Assembly: GCA_037954665.1 (NCBI GenBank)
Contig: JBBMOL010000146.1
Coordinates: forward strand, 1,302,001 to 1,366,000
Direction of reading: 5' to 3'
DNA length: 64,000 bases
Source: Laguncularia racemosa
Lineage: Eukaryota; Streptophyta; Magnoliopsida; Myrtales; Combretaceae
In this document: positions 11,046 to 21,070 of the stretch, piece by piece
How positions within the stretch are numbered: the stretch's first letter is position 1
How the letters are laid out: every line of letters begins with the position of its first letter
Program-made: the position numbers and the translations under genes
The notes under the pieces: model-generated
What the model saw: the letters and a program-made list of their open reading frames with translations, nothing else
Database searches by the model: none
Told to the model about the DNA's origin: nothing

Positions 11046-13689
11046 ATGGGGGCAAAAATGGAGTGCCTACAACTTTCATAAGTCAATTGTCAAACTTATT
11101 TTCTTAACATCCTTGAGCAATGCATGCAGTTTTTTCTTTATTTCATAAACTTGGATGTAGTCCCTTTTTAGAGTATTACGTAATATTTTCTCCCATTCAA
11201 GCATTCCTATTAAAACCCTTCTATTCTATAATAGAAAATGGGTGCTTATGCATCAAAATCCAATGAGCAACTGCTTTTCTCATTTTCTCCATATCAAATC
11301 TACCATTTAATATACCAAGGGTCATTTCTTGTTTCTCTTAACTAACACCAACCAATAAAAAATTGAGCCTACTTTGTTGATTTTGAAACATTTTCTTTCC
11401 ACACATGTATTTAAATGACGTCCAAAATGAGTAGTGCTCTTACTTATGAGAATTGTAAGTTTTTTTCTTACAATGTGAGCATTGAGTTTTCTTTGTGCCA
11501 TTAGAAAGAGTTACTTCCTTTAATTTTTCCCACAGTATAGAGGTTTTTAACCTTTTCTTTCCATGAAATTGAGTTCCTTGAGCACACTCTTCATTAATTT
11601 CCACATTAAGATTTGAAACATTTGGATTTAAGTTGTCCTTCTCAAACGTTAGCTCATTATCTAAAACTATCTCATCAATTGGAGATTGACATTGTTCTTC
11701 TGGAATGAAAGTACCACTTGCATTCGATATAGAAGACATTATTACAATCCTTCAAGAAAAATAGACAAATAAGTGAAAATACTATAAATGTTACCTATGG
11801 TGAAGTGAAAGAATAAAATATAAATCAAAATTACCATACACTACAACTATGAGCAATGTAATAAAAAGCTCCATTAACAATAGTACATGTAGGATCATAC
11901 ACCACAAATCTTCTCGTGAGAATTGAGACTAAGTATCACATATTCAAGCAAATCTTGAAACAAAAATGATTGTAGAAATTAGAAAAATACAACCTATGAT
12001 TAGCATGCCCATCTTTAAAGAAAAGAAATAATATGCCTTGTGGAACCAATTTTTTGTTCTTTTTTTGTAAGCAAAAGCATTGTGAAGGGATGTCATATGT
12101 AGTGGCATAGTTCTGCTAGGTTTGTTCAATTGGTGCTTGTAGATACCATTCCTAATCTTAGGCTTTAGAAAAAAGAACAAAATTGCATGAATTAAGATAC
12201 CGTTGGCTATGAATTTAAATGCTTCTCCTAAATTATCTTTCTTTGTTAACCCCACCCACAAAACTCTCAACACATACGACCATACTATGTTAAATTATTT
12301 GTGTAAAAACTTAAACATGATCCATAAAGTTAAGATAAATTTGCATTGCCATATGAAACAATGCATAAGAACATTTGACATTAATCAAGGGGCACTAAGT
12401 GTCTTAGCTATCTAGTAGTTATTGTTGCAACTAAACATTAATTTCCTCATAACCAAGATCAAGGCACATAACCTTTTTTTTTTTGATGAATAAGCCACAT
12501 AACCCTGTCGCAACCCTAATCTCAACAATCAATATCAACCACAAGAATAGCAATAAATATAAATGTACTATTGAAGGCACACTACACTAGCATCACTACA
12601 TGTAAGAACATTTTTGCTATCAATTAATACTAAACTTGCCCAATTACCATGCATGAATATAAAAAAATTTAAAGAAAAAAAAATTATATTTATATCTTTT
12701 TTAAAGAGATTGTTCTTCATCGAATATCAAGTATATAATTGATAGATATAGGGATTGGTATAGACATTGATACATGGAATATCCTATCAAGAAGATAAGT
12801 TCACTAGGTGTAGAGCATCCTCATCCACATATATCCCATGGCCAACATGGTTGGTTGCACCATCATACACTAAAAAGTCAAATCATGAGAGTGGAAGGAG
12901 CTTTATGACCCCATTTCAAATGCTTTTCTTTTATTCTGGTTTTTAGGTGAGAGTTTTATTTTAAGGTCATCCTAAGAAAATAGGCAACATCAAATTGAAA
13001 TGAAATATAAACTAAGCCATTATAACAACCTACAATCCGAAGGTTTTTAAAGTAAAGCTCAAGAGGAATAACAATATCAGTAAGAATAAAGTTACTATCT
13101 TGAGTTTTATTACTTGAAAATATACATTTAACATTCATTCTATTAGTCTTGCATAGACATTTTGTGAGTAAAGAATAGTAAAGATTCACTTTTTCTTGAA
13201 GAATGAATGGAATTGAAATATGGGTCTTGGATTAACTAGTTCTTGCAAACACAATGGAAATGAAATAGAGATTTGATGGCTAGTTGTACCAAGCTTTCCA
13301 GGTGCAAATACCCACTATTGTCATAGAAGAGATTTGCTTAGAATCAGAAATTGGAAAGCATGTAACAAATTAAAGTGGTATGCAATAATGTAAGATAGTT
13401 AGACAATAATAAAAAATCACAAAAAAAAAACTTGTTGGTGGTGATTAGGATGGCTATAAATGCTTACGAGAAGAGGGTGTAAATTTTGAACTTTTGCTTT
13501 ATGGTAGAGTAAGTTTTAACTCTTTTCCTTTCTTAAAGCAAAATATGGAGAAAATAAGAATAGAGTTTTGAGTTGACTTGGGTCTTAAAATACAATAAAT
13601 GTGGACCATTGGATAGAAAAAAATTAAGGGATGAAAATGGGCCTTGAAAATAGGACAAGATAATGTTTTATAAAAAACACTTTTTTAAA

Positions 13690-13860
13690 ATATGAAAAGC
13701 TTGATTAAGCTTGCGAATTGATTAATTGAGTCTTTTAAAGCTTGAACTTGAGCTCGATAACTACTCGAGTAGTTCGAGCTCGAGCTTGACTTGATTGTAG
13801 TCAAGTTGAACCTGAGCTAGCACCAAGTCGAACTCAAATAGTGTGCAAATGAGCTTGAAT
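13690..13860. repeat. hAT right subterminal repeats (GAGCTCGAGCTTG-type)
   Basis: A dense cluster of GCTTGA, GAGCTCGA and palindromic ACTACTCGAGTAGT motifs, for example AGTTCGAGCTCGAGCTTGAC at 13771-13790. It mirrors the left-end cluster at 8420-8650 and supports the two regions as ends of one hAT element. Confidence 0.6.
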
Positions 13861-13874
13861 CGCTTACAAACCTA

Positions 13875-14770
13875 GTATTAGTTTTTTTAGTCACTATGTT
13901 ATTTTTTAGTTGAATGTGTTGTTCATCTGACACTTTCAAAGAAGTAAAAGAAAAAAATGAGTGTGGTGATAATTTAATTCTTGTTGTCATAGTTAATAGT
14001 AAATTAGGAAGTAATCTTGTCCTTTGACTTTATTACTTCAATAGACAAAAGGGATAAAAATGGAAGATACAATATATAAATTAAGCAAAATCCATAAGAG
14101 AATAATCCTACTTGGCATAATCGTATAGGAAACAATTTCTGTAATTTTAGTTAGGGCAATGGGGAAAGCCAATACATGTCACAACCTAAATTTCATTTGT
14201 TTTTTACTCTTTAAATATTTATGTTTTGGTTTTAACATTTTGTATATCTGTGTTAACAAGGGAATATATGACGTCTGATTAGTTTACCATACTATAGAAA
14301 TACTTAACTAGGTTTAACATACTTCTTTAGAATACTTAGTTTATTTTAAATGTATTTGATAATCGTTTATTTTCATGTTGCATCAAGTTTGCTGGAATAT
14401 AGTAAGATTGGAGAAAAAAAAAAGAGCAATTTTTTTTGTGTAATTTTATTTTATGATTAAGGATATTTTTAAAATAAAATTTACTTTCCATAAAAATAAA
14501 ATTCTTACAGTGAAGGGAATGAATAGAAATTTTTTATTTTATATAGAATAGATGTTACTTACAATATAACCTTTTTATAAACCCAACAATAAAATTGCCA
14601 TTTTTTAAGTAATAATGGCAAAATAGTAATTCAATTTCAACAAACCAAATGCGTTGTTGACTTCTCCAAGGCAACTACTAGGTAATGATGCAACTTAGTC
14701 TATTCAAAGTCAAAGCAAGCACCTCACATGATTCCTAGGGTATGGTGAATTTTCAAGGAAGTATCTTTCG
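13875..14770. other. Intergenic, no supported gene
   Basis: AT-rich spacer between the hAT element and the MULE. No frame with protein-like composition and no repeat structure noted. Its last nine bases (TATCTTTCG, 14762-14770) are the left half of the MULE target duplication. Confidence 0.5.
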
Positions 14771-14890
14771 GAGTAGTAAGTTAGTTTGCCCCTTGTGGGA
14801 AAACTTATTTTTTTAAAGGGGTCCTTGTTCAAATAATTTGTGGATTACCATTGCTAAATCGCAGCTTCAAGCTACAATTTTACTTTAGCC
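14771..14890 (+). repeat. MULE left terminal inverted repeat
   Basis: It pairs along its length with the reverse complement of 26719-26837. Shared blocks include GTTAGTTT, TTGTGGG, AACTTATTT, AAATAATTTGT, AAGCTAC and TTTACTTTAGCC, separated by scattered substitutions and 1-bp gaps. Confidence 0.85.
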
Positions 14891-15763
14891 TAGTTAAATG
14901 ATAAGAGTTATAAAATATTAATTATTTATATAAATTAAAATAATCTTTTATTTAATTTTTTTACATTTTAAATGAATATTACACTTAATTACCTTATATT
15001 TTAATTTCAGAGTCTTAAATTATAATTTATGAATTAATAGGAAAATTACTTGAAAGTTGAGGAGAAAATATAATTTCTGCAAGATAGAAATCCAACAAGT
15101 GAATAAACATCAACGTGTCCAACAATGGAAAACAAATCATGTCCAAAGTGTGAGTTAAGCCGAGGAAAGGAGGAAATCTAAGCAGTAGCATGATAGCAAA
15201 CATGCCCATGCTAGTGGGAGTGTTGAGGATGAAAGCTACATAGAATTATACATGATAGCAAACCTAGAGATAGGATGACATAAATCTTCTAGATTAGGGT
15301 CAAACCTAATAACAGAATTCATAAATCGAATGTAATGCAATTTTAGGGGTTTTAATTGGGAAGAGATTCCAATTTATCAACATAGAATTAGGAATTAGTA
15401 TGACTCAAAAGACCTATTAGTTCAATTTAGGAATTCTCACTGTCTAAGAATAAAATAAGAATTTGAATAAAAATTAGTTAATTACATTAATAATTCTAGA
15501 GGAATTCAATGCCTGAATATATTTTCATTGATTTTTGCTTTCTTTAATTTATTCATTATTTATTTTATTTACTCGTTTATTTAATTTTTGTTGATTACAT
15601 AATTAGAAAAAGGTAATTACTAGTACTCATAATCTTTATGGGATCGACACTTGATATCTTTATCCACTATACTATAGAATCGATAAGTGTACTTGCTTAT
15701 AGGTCTAAAGTTAAATAGTAGGAAAATCGGTATCATTAAACAATATAGTGTAAAGAAATTATA

Positions 15764-15850
15764 GGTTGTAAATGCGATTTATAAATCACATTTTAAGGAT
15801 GTGGTGTGTAAATTGCATCTGCTACCTGCGATTTAGCTTTAATGAAATGA
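15764..15850 (+). repeat. MULE subterminal GCGATTTATAAATCGC-like palindromes (left)
   Basis: GCGATTTATAAATCAC at 15774-15789 followed by further TGCGATTT/AAATTGCAT variants. The same words in inverse arrangement occur near the right end (26625-26720), so they are symmetric subterminal motifs of the element, possibly transposase-binding sites (inference). Confidence 0.55.
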
Positions 15851-16279
15851 CATGCTTTAGGTGTTATAAAATTGTATGCTCTTTATGCAATTTTGCCCCC
15901 TTATATATACAATTGCCTTTTCCCTCTTTGATCATTCCATACACTTTCCCTCATCTATACACTCATTCATTCCATCTCTCTCTTAACTCGATCGCCCTAT
16001 ATGTCTCTCTAAACTCATCATTTTCCAACTTTTTTTTTTGTTGCTAAAAATTCTCAATTTCTTTGCTTAATCACATAATAGAGCTACTGTAAGTAAGTAA
16101 AATGTGTAGGTGTGATAGTTTTTTAAGGTAATTTGATGCATTTTCACACTGATCTAAATTGAGTTTCTCTCTCTAGAAAGTGAATTTTTTTAGGTTTTGT
16201 TTTTTCAAGTTAGATTATAGTTCACTAATTGTATTGTTGTACTTTAGAAAATAACCACTTGATAGAGGTTAGTAGTAAG

Positions 16280-16600
16280 GTATTTCATGATTTTTTTTTA
16301 AAAATGTAATATAGAGTAATATTGTTCGAGCATGTGCTTTTGTAACATAAATTAGTAGATTATAAGTTCTGGTAGAATGAAAATTTTCGTAAATTTTTTT
16401 TTTATGTAATATAGAGTAATATTGTTTGGGCATGCACTTTTGAAACTTAAATTAGTGAATTATAATTTTCGGTAGAATGAAAATTGTTAGTGATTTTTTT
16501 TTTAAATGTAAGATACAGTAGTATTGTTTGGGCATGTGCTTTTATAGCTTAAAGTGATAGATTATAATTTTCGATAGAATGAAAATTGTAAGTGGTTATA
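16280..16600 (+). repeat. ~100-bp tandem repeat, three copies
   Basis: ATGTAA(T/G)ATA(G/C)AGTA(A/G)TATTGTT recurs at 16304, 16404 and 16506, periods 100 and 102 bp. Each copy continues with GGGCATG(T/C)(G/A)CTTTT and TAGAATGAAAATT. It ends a few tens of bases before the transposase start at 16635, so it lies where a promoter or 5' leader would be. Confidence 0.85.
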
Positions 16601-16634
16601 ATATTTTTTATGTTGATGTTAGTTGGTGGTGGAA

Positions 16635-17760
16635 ATGTCGAATTTTGTAAGATTTGCTATTTTTGCCCATGGGAATATCTTGCAAGGTAAAGATGGGGTA
16701 TTCTACTCTATGATAGGGGGTCACTTAAGAAAATTAAAGTGAGAACAGATGTAGGCTACTTGGAATTGTTTGACAAGATAAGTACAATTATCAGAGTTAA
16801 TCCTAGCACCCAATATGTGGAAGCATTTCATAGGCAACCCATAATTATTGACTTAGGTTTTGTTAGACCACAGTACTCATTGATGCCTATCACTAATGAT
16901 GATGATGTAGAGGGTCTTATTAAATTTGCTAAAGCAGTAGGTCAATTGTTTATAAAGGAGTTGTTTATTAGGTTGTAAGGCAGCTTTGTAACAACTCAAC
17001 AGGAGATTACACTGCATGAGATTGTCATGCCACCTCCATCGCAAGTTTAACAAACTATCAATGTGTTGACTACATTTAAATGAAGAAATGATGTTGTTGA
17101 AATTATTCTAAGGACATGGATTTATCGATAGGAGAAAATCTTGAGAAAGAGATCAAAGAGGTGCACTAAATTATGGATTCTGATACAAAAGAAGAGGCAA
17201 TAAATGAAGAGAATGCAACTGGTAAGCACTACATTAACTTTGAGATGGACACATATGATGATCCTCCATCTCTAGTGGCTGCCTAAACTACTCCAGAAGA
17301 CACTAGTTTACCTATATCCACTATGGTTGACCTTACAATCTTGTTATTTGACTAACTAATTCCATTCTTTAATAGGAGGGATGGTGTCGACAATTACATA
17401 ACATTTGAGGAGAATGTTTTATCTTGCGATAATCTCAACTTTAGTGATGAGTTAAGGAAAGGTATGTAGTTTGCTAGAAAATCATATATAATATATGCAA
17501 TCAAGACATTCCACATCAAACAAAACCTTAACTATTGTGTTAACGAGTCGAATAGGAGAGTGTGGTCTATTTATTATATAGAAAGGGATTCTAGTTGTTG
17601 ATGGTGACTCTGTGCATGCTAAAAGCCGATGCATTTAGATTTCATATTCATTATTGTTAAAGGCCTACATACTTGTATTAATCCCATGTTGAATCAAGAC
17701 TATCCACAATTGGACTCAAGCTTCGCATGTTATATAGGAAGGTCATTATCACACTATAGG
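16635..17760 (+). pseudogene. MuDR-type MULE transposase, N-terminal remnant
   Basis: The probable start is ATG 16635. The frame reads MSNFVRFAIFAHGNILQGKD and …FYSMIGGHLRKLK, then shifts into a continuation at about 16739-16978 (VGYLELFDKISTIIRVNPS…LMPITNDDDVEGLIKFA), which resembles the N-terminal region of MURA-like proteins. From about 17430 come NLNFSDELRKGM, YIIYAIKTFHIKQNLNYCVN and then KGLHTCINPMLNQDYPQLDS; the last matches the HTC…N.DH..L.S zinc-binding segment of the MuDR DNA-binding domain. Stops and frameshifts are numerous, and the DDE catalytic domain is not recognisable. Confidence 0.7.
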
Positions 17761-18642
17761 ATGTTTCGGCCCAGTTTGGCTTGCTAGTGGATGGCCATGC
17801 AGTCATTGGTGCCACAAGCTTAGGTTGGGTGGATGAGTGCAAGCGCCTCCTTAAGTGAAGCTTGGTCTACAAGACATCTCTAGTGGAGTGTGAAAATGTC
17901 ATTGTTACGTGGTGCTTTTAGGCATTTACCATCATGCGATACACACGAGCATATATTCTTCAGTTGATGGGTGGGATTGTCTTATTAGATACATCATCTA
18001 GCCTTGTCTCTTTTATAGGACCTTGGAGCTGCCAGAGGTTATAGTTAGGGATTAGCATGCTTAGCATGGTTATATAAATATCTACGTCGGACTTTAGATG
18101 CTACTACTTAGGAAATGGGAGGTATAACGATACTCTTACAAGTTTAGGCATGGGATAAGTTTTCACATATTTCTCCAATGTGACGCTAGATGTATATCCC
18201 CTAGCATGACCCATTAATTCTTCGTTGGCATGTTTGATTTGACATGATAAAGCTTCCAACACATGTTGTTGGGCAGTATATAGATGCCTTAGATAGGTAG
18301 ACAACGGATCAAGTATGCTTATTTCACATTATTAATTAAGTTAACTATGTGAATACTATGGATACTTATTAAAAAATGTCATTTGTAAATTGAGTGGATG
18401 CCTTACAGTGCTGACATCTTTGATGCATTGCCTTAGTATTGTAGAATGGGTAGGGATGTTTGGCTTACTCATGTGTAGCTTATTTGTTTTCACATTATTA
18501 AGTGGCACTTTCCAAATTGAGTCACTAGTTAATTTGGTGGTATTTAAAGGATCCCGGATGTGTGTGACACATTACTGTCACTACATAGGATTAGAGGGAA
18601 GATTGATGAGGGTTAGCTTAGGCGACATTGTACTTGGATAAG
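17730..18642 (+). pseudogene. Plant mobile domain (PMD) gene remnant, N-terminal part
   Basis: Frames give motifs of the plant mobile domain (the aminotransferase-like, MAIN/MAIL1-type family): HYRMFRPSLAC and LLVDGHAVIGATSLGWVDEC (compare LPVDG…W..C), then RAYILQLMGGIVLLDTSSSL (compare ARAYILYLLGG..F.D). More distant similarity continues to the point where the Ty3 element enters at 18648; the remainder is at 25237-26031. Many stops and frame changes are present. MAIN-type host proteins act in genome stability and TE silencing, but this copy is inside a transposon and non-functional. Confidence 0.65.
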
Positions 18643-18647
18643 CTAGT
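18643..18647 (+). repeat. Target-site duplication CTAGT (left)
   Basis: CTAGT immediately precedes the TGATAGAG start of the LTR. The identical 5 bp follows the 3' LTR at 25232-25236. Confidence 0.9.
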
Positions 18648-19394
18648 TGATAGAGATCGGAAGGCATCCAACACTCAGGAGCTAGTCAAAGCTAATGACC
18701 CTTTACAAGGTATCGAGGGTCCTATGACACGATCACGGACCAAGCGAATGAAGGAGGCATTGCAAGGGTTGATTGTGGAACTTCAGGAGCAAGAGGTGAT
18801 TCGGATTCAACACAACTCTAACACAAGTCCTAAGCTCATGAACATCATATATCAAAGTGGGGACGAAGTGGAGGACATCGGAATTGCATTGACGACCACC
18901 AGCGAAGGAAAGGCCACTAACCTATCACCTAGGTCGCCGACCTAGAGTTGGTCGGCCTTTAAAAGGCAAGGTATGCCGGCTATGAAGGCTGCTAGCCTTG
19001 GAATTTACACCGTCGGCCTACTGGCTGGCCTAACTCATCCGTTGTTTTTTTTTTTTATTTCAAAGCCGGCCCTGGATGTATTTAGCCCGCTAGCTTTTAA
19101 TTAATGACGAATATAAACTCCTTTGTACGACATTTGAAAGATCATCATCAGATTTATCATATTGTGAATGAGATTTTTGAGAGAGTTCTCTCTTCCTTTG
19201 GTTCTTGCGAATAGAACTAATCTTGATTTCTTCATCCTAAACGCTTGGGGAAATCGATCCGTGATAGCTTAGGTTCCATTCGGCGTGTTCGATTGGGGTC
19301 GGGTTACGTTTAATTCATTCGATTCAATTTCGATTCTAGGGTTTGAATCCTTATTGATCGTTGGGTCTTAAATCGATGTCTAGGGTTCGCGTCA
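18648..19394 (+). repeat. 5' LTR of nested Ty3 element
   Basis: TGATAGAG…CGCGTCA. It includes a protein-like stretch at about 18719-18790 (GPMTRSRTKRMKEALQGL), which is Pol C-terminal sequence that also sits in the 3' LTR. It continues into GC-rich GGCCGGCC-like sequence and a T-run near 19045. Confidence 0.95.
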
Positions 19395-19396
19395 TT

Positions 19397-19408
19397 TGGT
19401 ATCAGAGC
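19397..19408 (+). other. Primer-binding site
   Basis: TGGTATCAGAGC two bases after the 5' LTR: complementary to the 3' end of plant initiator tRNA-Met, the usual first-strand primer of LTR elements. Confidence 0.9.
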
Positions 19409-19769
19409 TGAGGCTCATTGAATCAAGTAATTTCTATCCTTGTTCATATTTTATTTGCTCACTGATTGTGTGAATTTTCTGTTGTAGTCTATTAAAAAAA
19501 AAAAATCGTTCGTAGGAATTTAACTCGTTAATTCCATTGTTTATTGCTATCGTCGTTTGGTCGCACAATTGCTTCTTGTGATTTCCCATTGTTCTAGATT
19601 CCATCGGCATATAATATATATATTTATACATTCCGCTGTCGATTTCATTAAAGGACTTAGAATCCTTTTTCATTGTCTCCTTCGGCCAATAGATCCACTT
19701 GCTCGTTGTTTATTCTAATCGAGGAATATCACATTCCAAATAGCAATTCTTGGCGTGAAATAAAAAAAA

Positions 19770-19802
<33 letters not shown>
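19770..19802 (+). repeat. 33-base G homopolymer
   Basis: An uninterrupted run of 33 G after eight A, in the untranslated leader between primer-binding site and gag. Such a run is rare in plant DNA and prone to sequencing or assembly error; the true length is uncertain. Confidence 0.95.
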
Positions 19803-19804
<2 letters not shown>

Positions 19805-20178
19805 GCTGAATGTTGATTGAATTCCCATTGATATTTTATTTCATTGGATAAACTGTCCGAGTTCATTGTTTTTCCTATCAAGTTGTTCATATTCCATTCT
19901 GGTCATTGAGTTTGTCATCGTTATTCATTGCTTAATTTTTTTTTTTTTTGAGTTGTCACATTGATTTATCCTAATTGTTTATTTAAAGAAATTTCGTTGA
20001 GTTAGTTTTAGAACAAAGACTTGTAAAGGAAAAATAGAGTGTGAGATTAATATCGTAAGAAGTCCCAAAATTTGTGTTACACACAAGTGAATTTTCATCT
20101 TTGAGTGTAAACACATGAGGGAGTGAATTGTGAGGCCTTGATATATTTTTATTACTAACGTTCTTTGTTGCAGCAAAC

Positions 20179-21062
20179 ATGTCTGGCCAAAGTTCACCTG
20201 AAAGGGAGAAGGGAGTAGGAGATAATAAGTTGATGTTTGATGCGTTGTTGAGTGAGATGAGAAAAATGATGAGGGCTGAGTTGGAGCCAGTCCAACAAAG
20301 GATAGATAGGATGGAGTAGAGTAGGGAGCCCACGGGTAGCACTATAGTGGGTCGAAGATTTGAGAGGCTTCCAAGGAAGGGAGTGAGAATGGAATTAGAA
20401 GAAGATACTGAAGTGGGAGAGTATAATTTTGTGATGGGGAGAGACAATACCCAAAGGAGAGATAATAATTTAGGTAGCATAAAGATGAAAATACCACCTT
20501 TTCAAGGGAAGAATGACCCCGAATTATACTTGGAGTGGGAGCGAAAGGTTGATCACATATTTGAGTGCCATAATTATTTAGAGGATAAGAAGATTAAACT
20601 TGCAGTAGTCAAATTCACTGACTATGCGAGTGTATGGTGGGATCAACTGGTTAGAAATAGAACACGATATGGGGAGAGACCTGTTAGCTAGGTTCATTAT
20701 TGGCTAGGTTCATTATTGGCTTGAATAGGGAGATCGCTGATATCATTGATCTACAGCATTTTGTAGATATTGAGGAATTGTTGCATAAGGCGATCAAGAT
20801 TGAGAAGCAATTGAAGGCAAAGAGTACTTCAAGGTATTATCCAGCTTCAAGTTCTTCTAGGTATAATTCAACTTCTAATTCATCATGGAAGTCGAATTGA
20901 AGAATAATAAATCATCACCAAAAGCTAAGGAGGAAGAGAAGGCTAAGGCACCAGCATCTTATTCGAAAGGTAACACTGAAACCAAATCTACTTCTAGATT
21001 ACGTGACATTAAGTGTTTCAAGTGCTAGGGATATGGGCATATTGCATCGCAGTGTCCAAACA
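20179..21062 (+). pseudogene. Gag of nested Ty3 element (rearranged)
   Basis: ATG 20179 opens MSGQSSPEREKGVGDNK…. TAG at 20317-20319 interrupts, then the frame continues with an acidic/basic region and the capsid core (KIPPFQGKNDPELYLEWERK, FECHNYLEDKKIKLAVVKF, YASVWWDQLV). At 20687-20718 a 16-bp tandem duplication (GCTAGGTTCATTATTG twice) follows an apparent deletion: from family knowledge, some tens of residues of the capsid between the WWDQL region and ARFIIGLNREIADII are missing. A further frameshift near 20890 leads to a Lys-rich linker and a CCHC knuckle (CFKC*GYGHIASQC, 21014-21058) with TAG inside it. Confidence 0.85.
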
Positions 21063-21070
21063 CTAAGGCG

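Larger units (their letters stand above)
9270..11739 (-). pseudogene. hAT transposase remnant (BED finger to hATC)
   Basis: Read on the minus strand from 11739: an acidic N-terminus, then a BED-type zinc finger start (ILWEKLKEV, CSHCKKK, with a trailing H; 11440-11550). Next comes HWILMHKHPFSII near 11240, typical of the hAT core. After an interrupted stretch come DNASNND near 10460 and the core helix region at 9834-10178 (SLDDWEKIKKVCTILHVFN, YPTSNFLLLEVYHIK, KFDKCWGECNLLMAIANLL). The C-terminal hATC dimerisation region is at 9270-9458 (DILAIPITTVVS, VGSRVIDTYYALLSSKMVQ). Multiple stops and frameshifts make it inactive. The catalytic acidic residues cannot all be located because part of the core is lost or displaced around 10500-11050. 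Confidence 0.8.
8389..13874 (-). mobile_element. Degraded autonomous-type hAT transposon
   Basis: A hAT transposase relic on the minus strand is flanked on both sides by the AAGCTTGA/GAGCTCGAGCTTG-rich subterminal sequence common in plant hAT elements (8420-8650 on the left, 13690-13860 on the right). Candidate termini are TAGGATCTGTT at 8389 and, reversed from the right end, TAGGTTTGTAA (ending at 13874). The flanking 8-mers (GTTCTGGG and GTATTAGT) match at only 4 of 8 positions, so the target duplication is not demonstrated and the exact ends are tentative. A SINE and a T-rich block interrupt it. Confidence 0.6.

Noticed and set aside
13740..13800. tRNA B-box from GTTCGAGCTCGAG
   Set aside because: It belongs to the clustered hAT subterminal motif; no A-box or stem partners.
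19983..20480. Minus-strand protein of 165 codons
   Set aside because: Opposite strand of the Gag region of the nested Ty3 element; no independent motifs.
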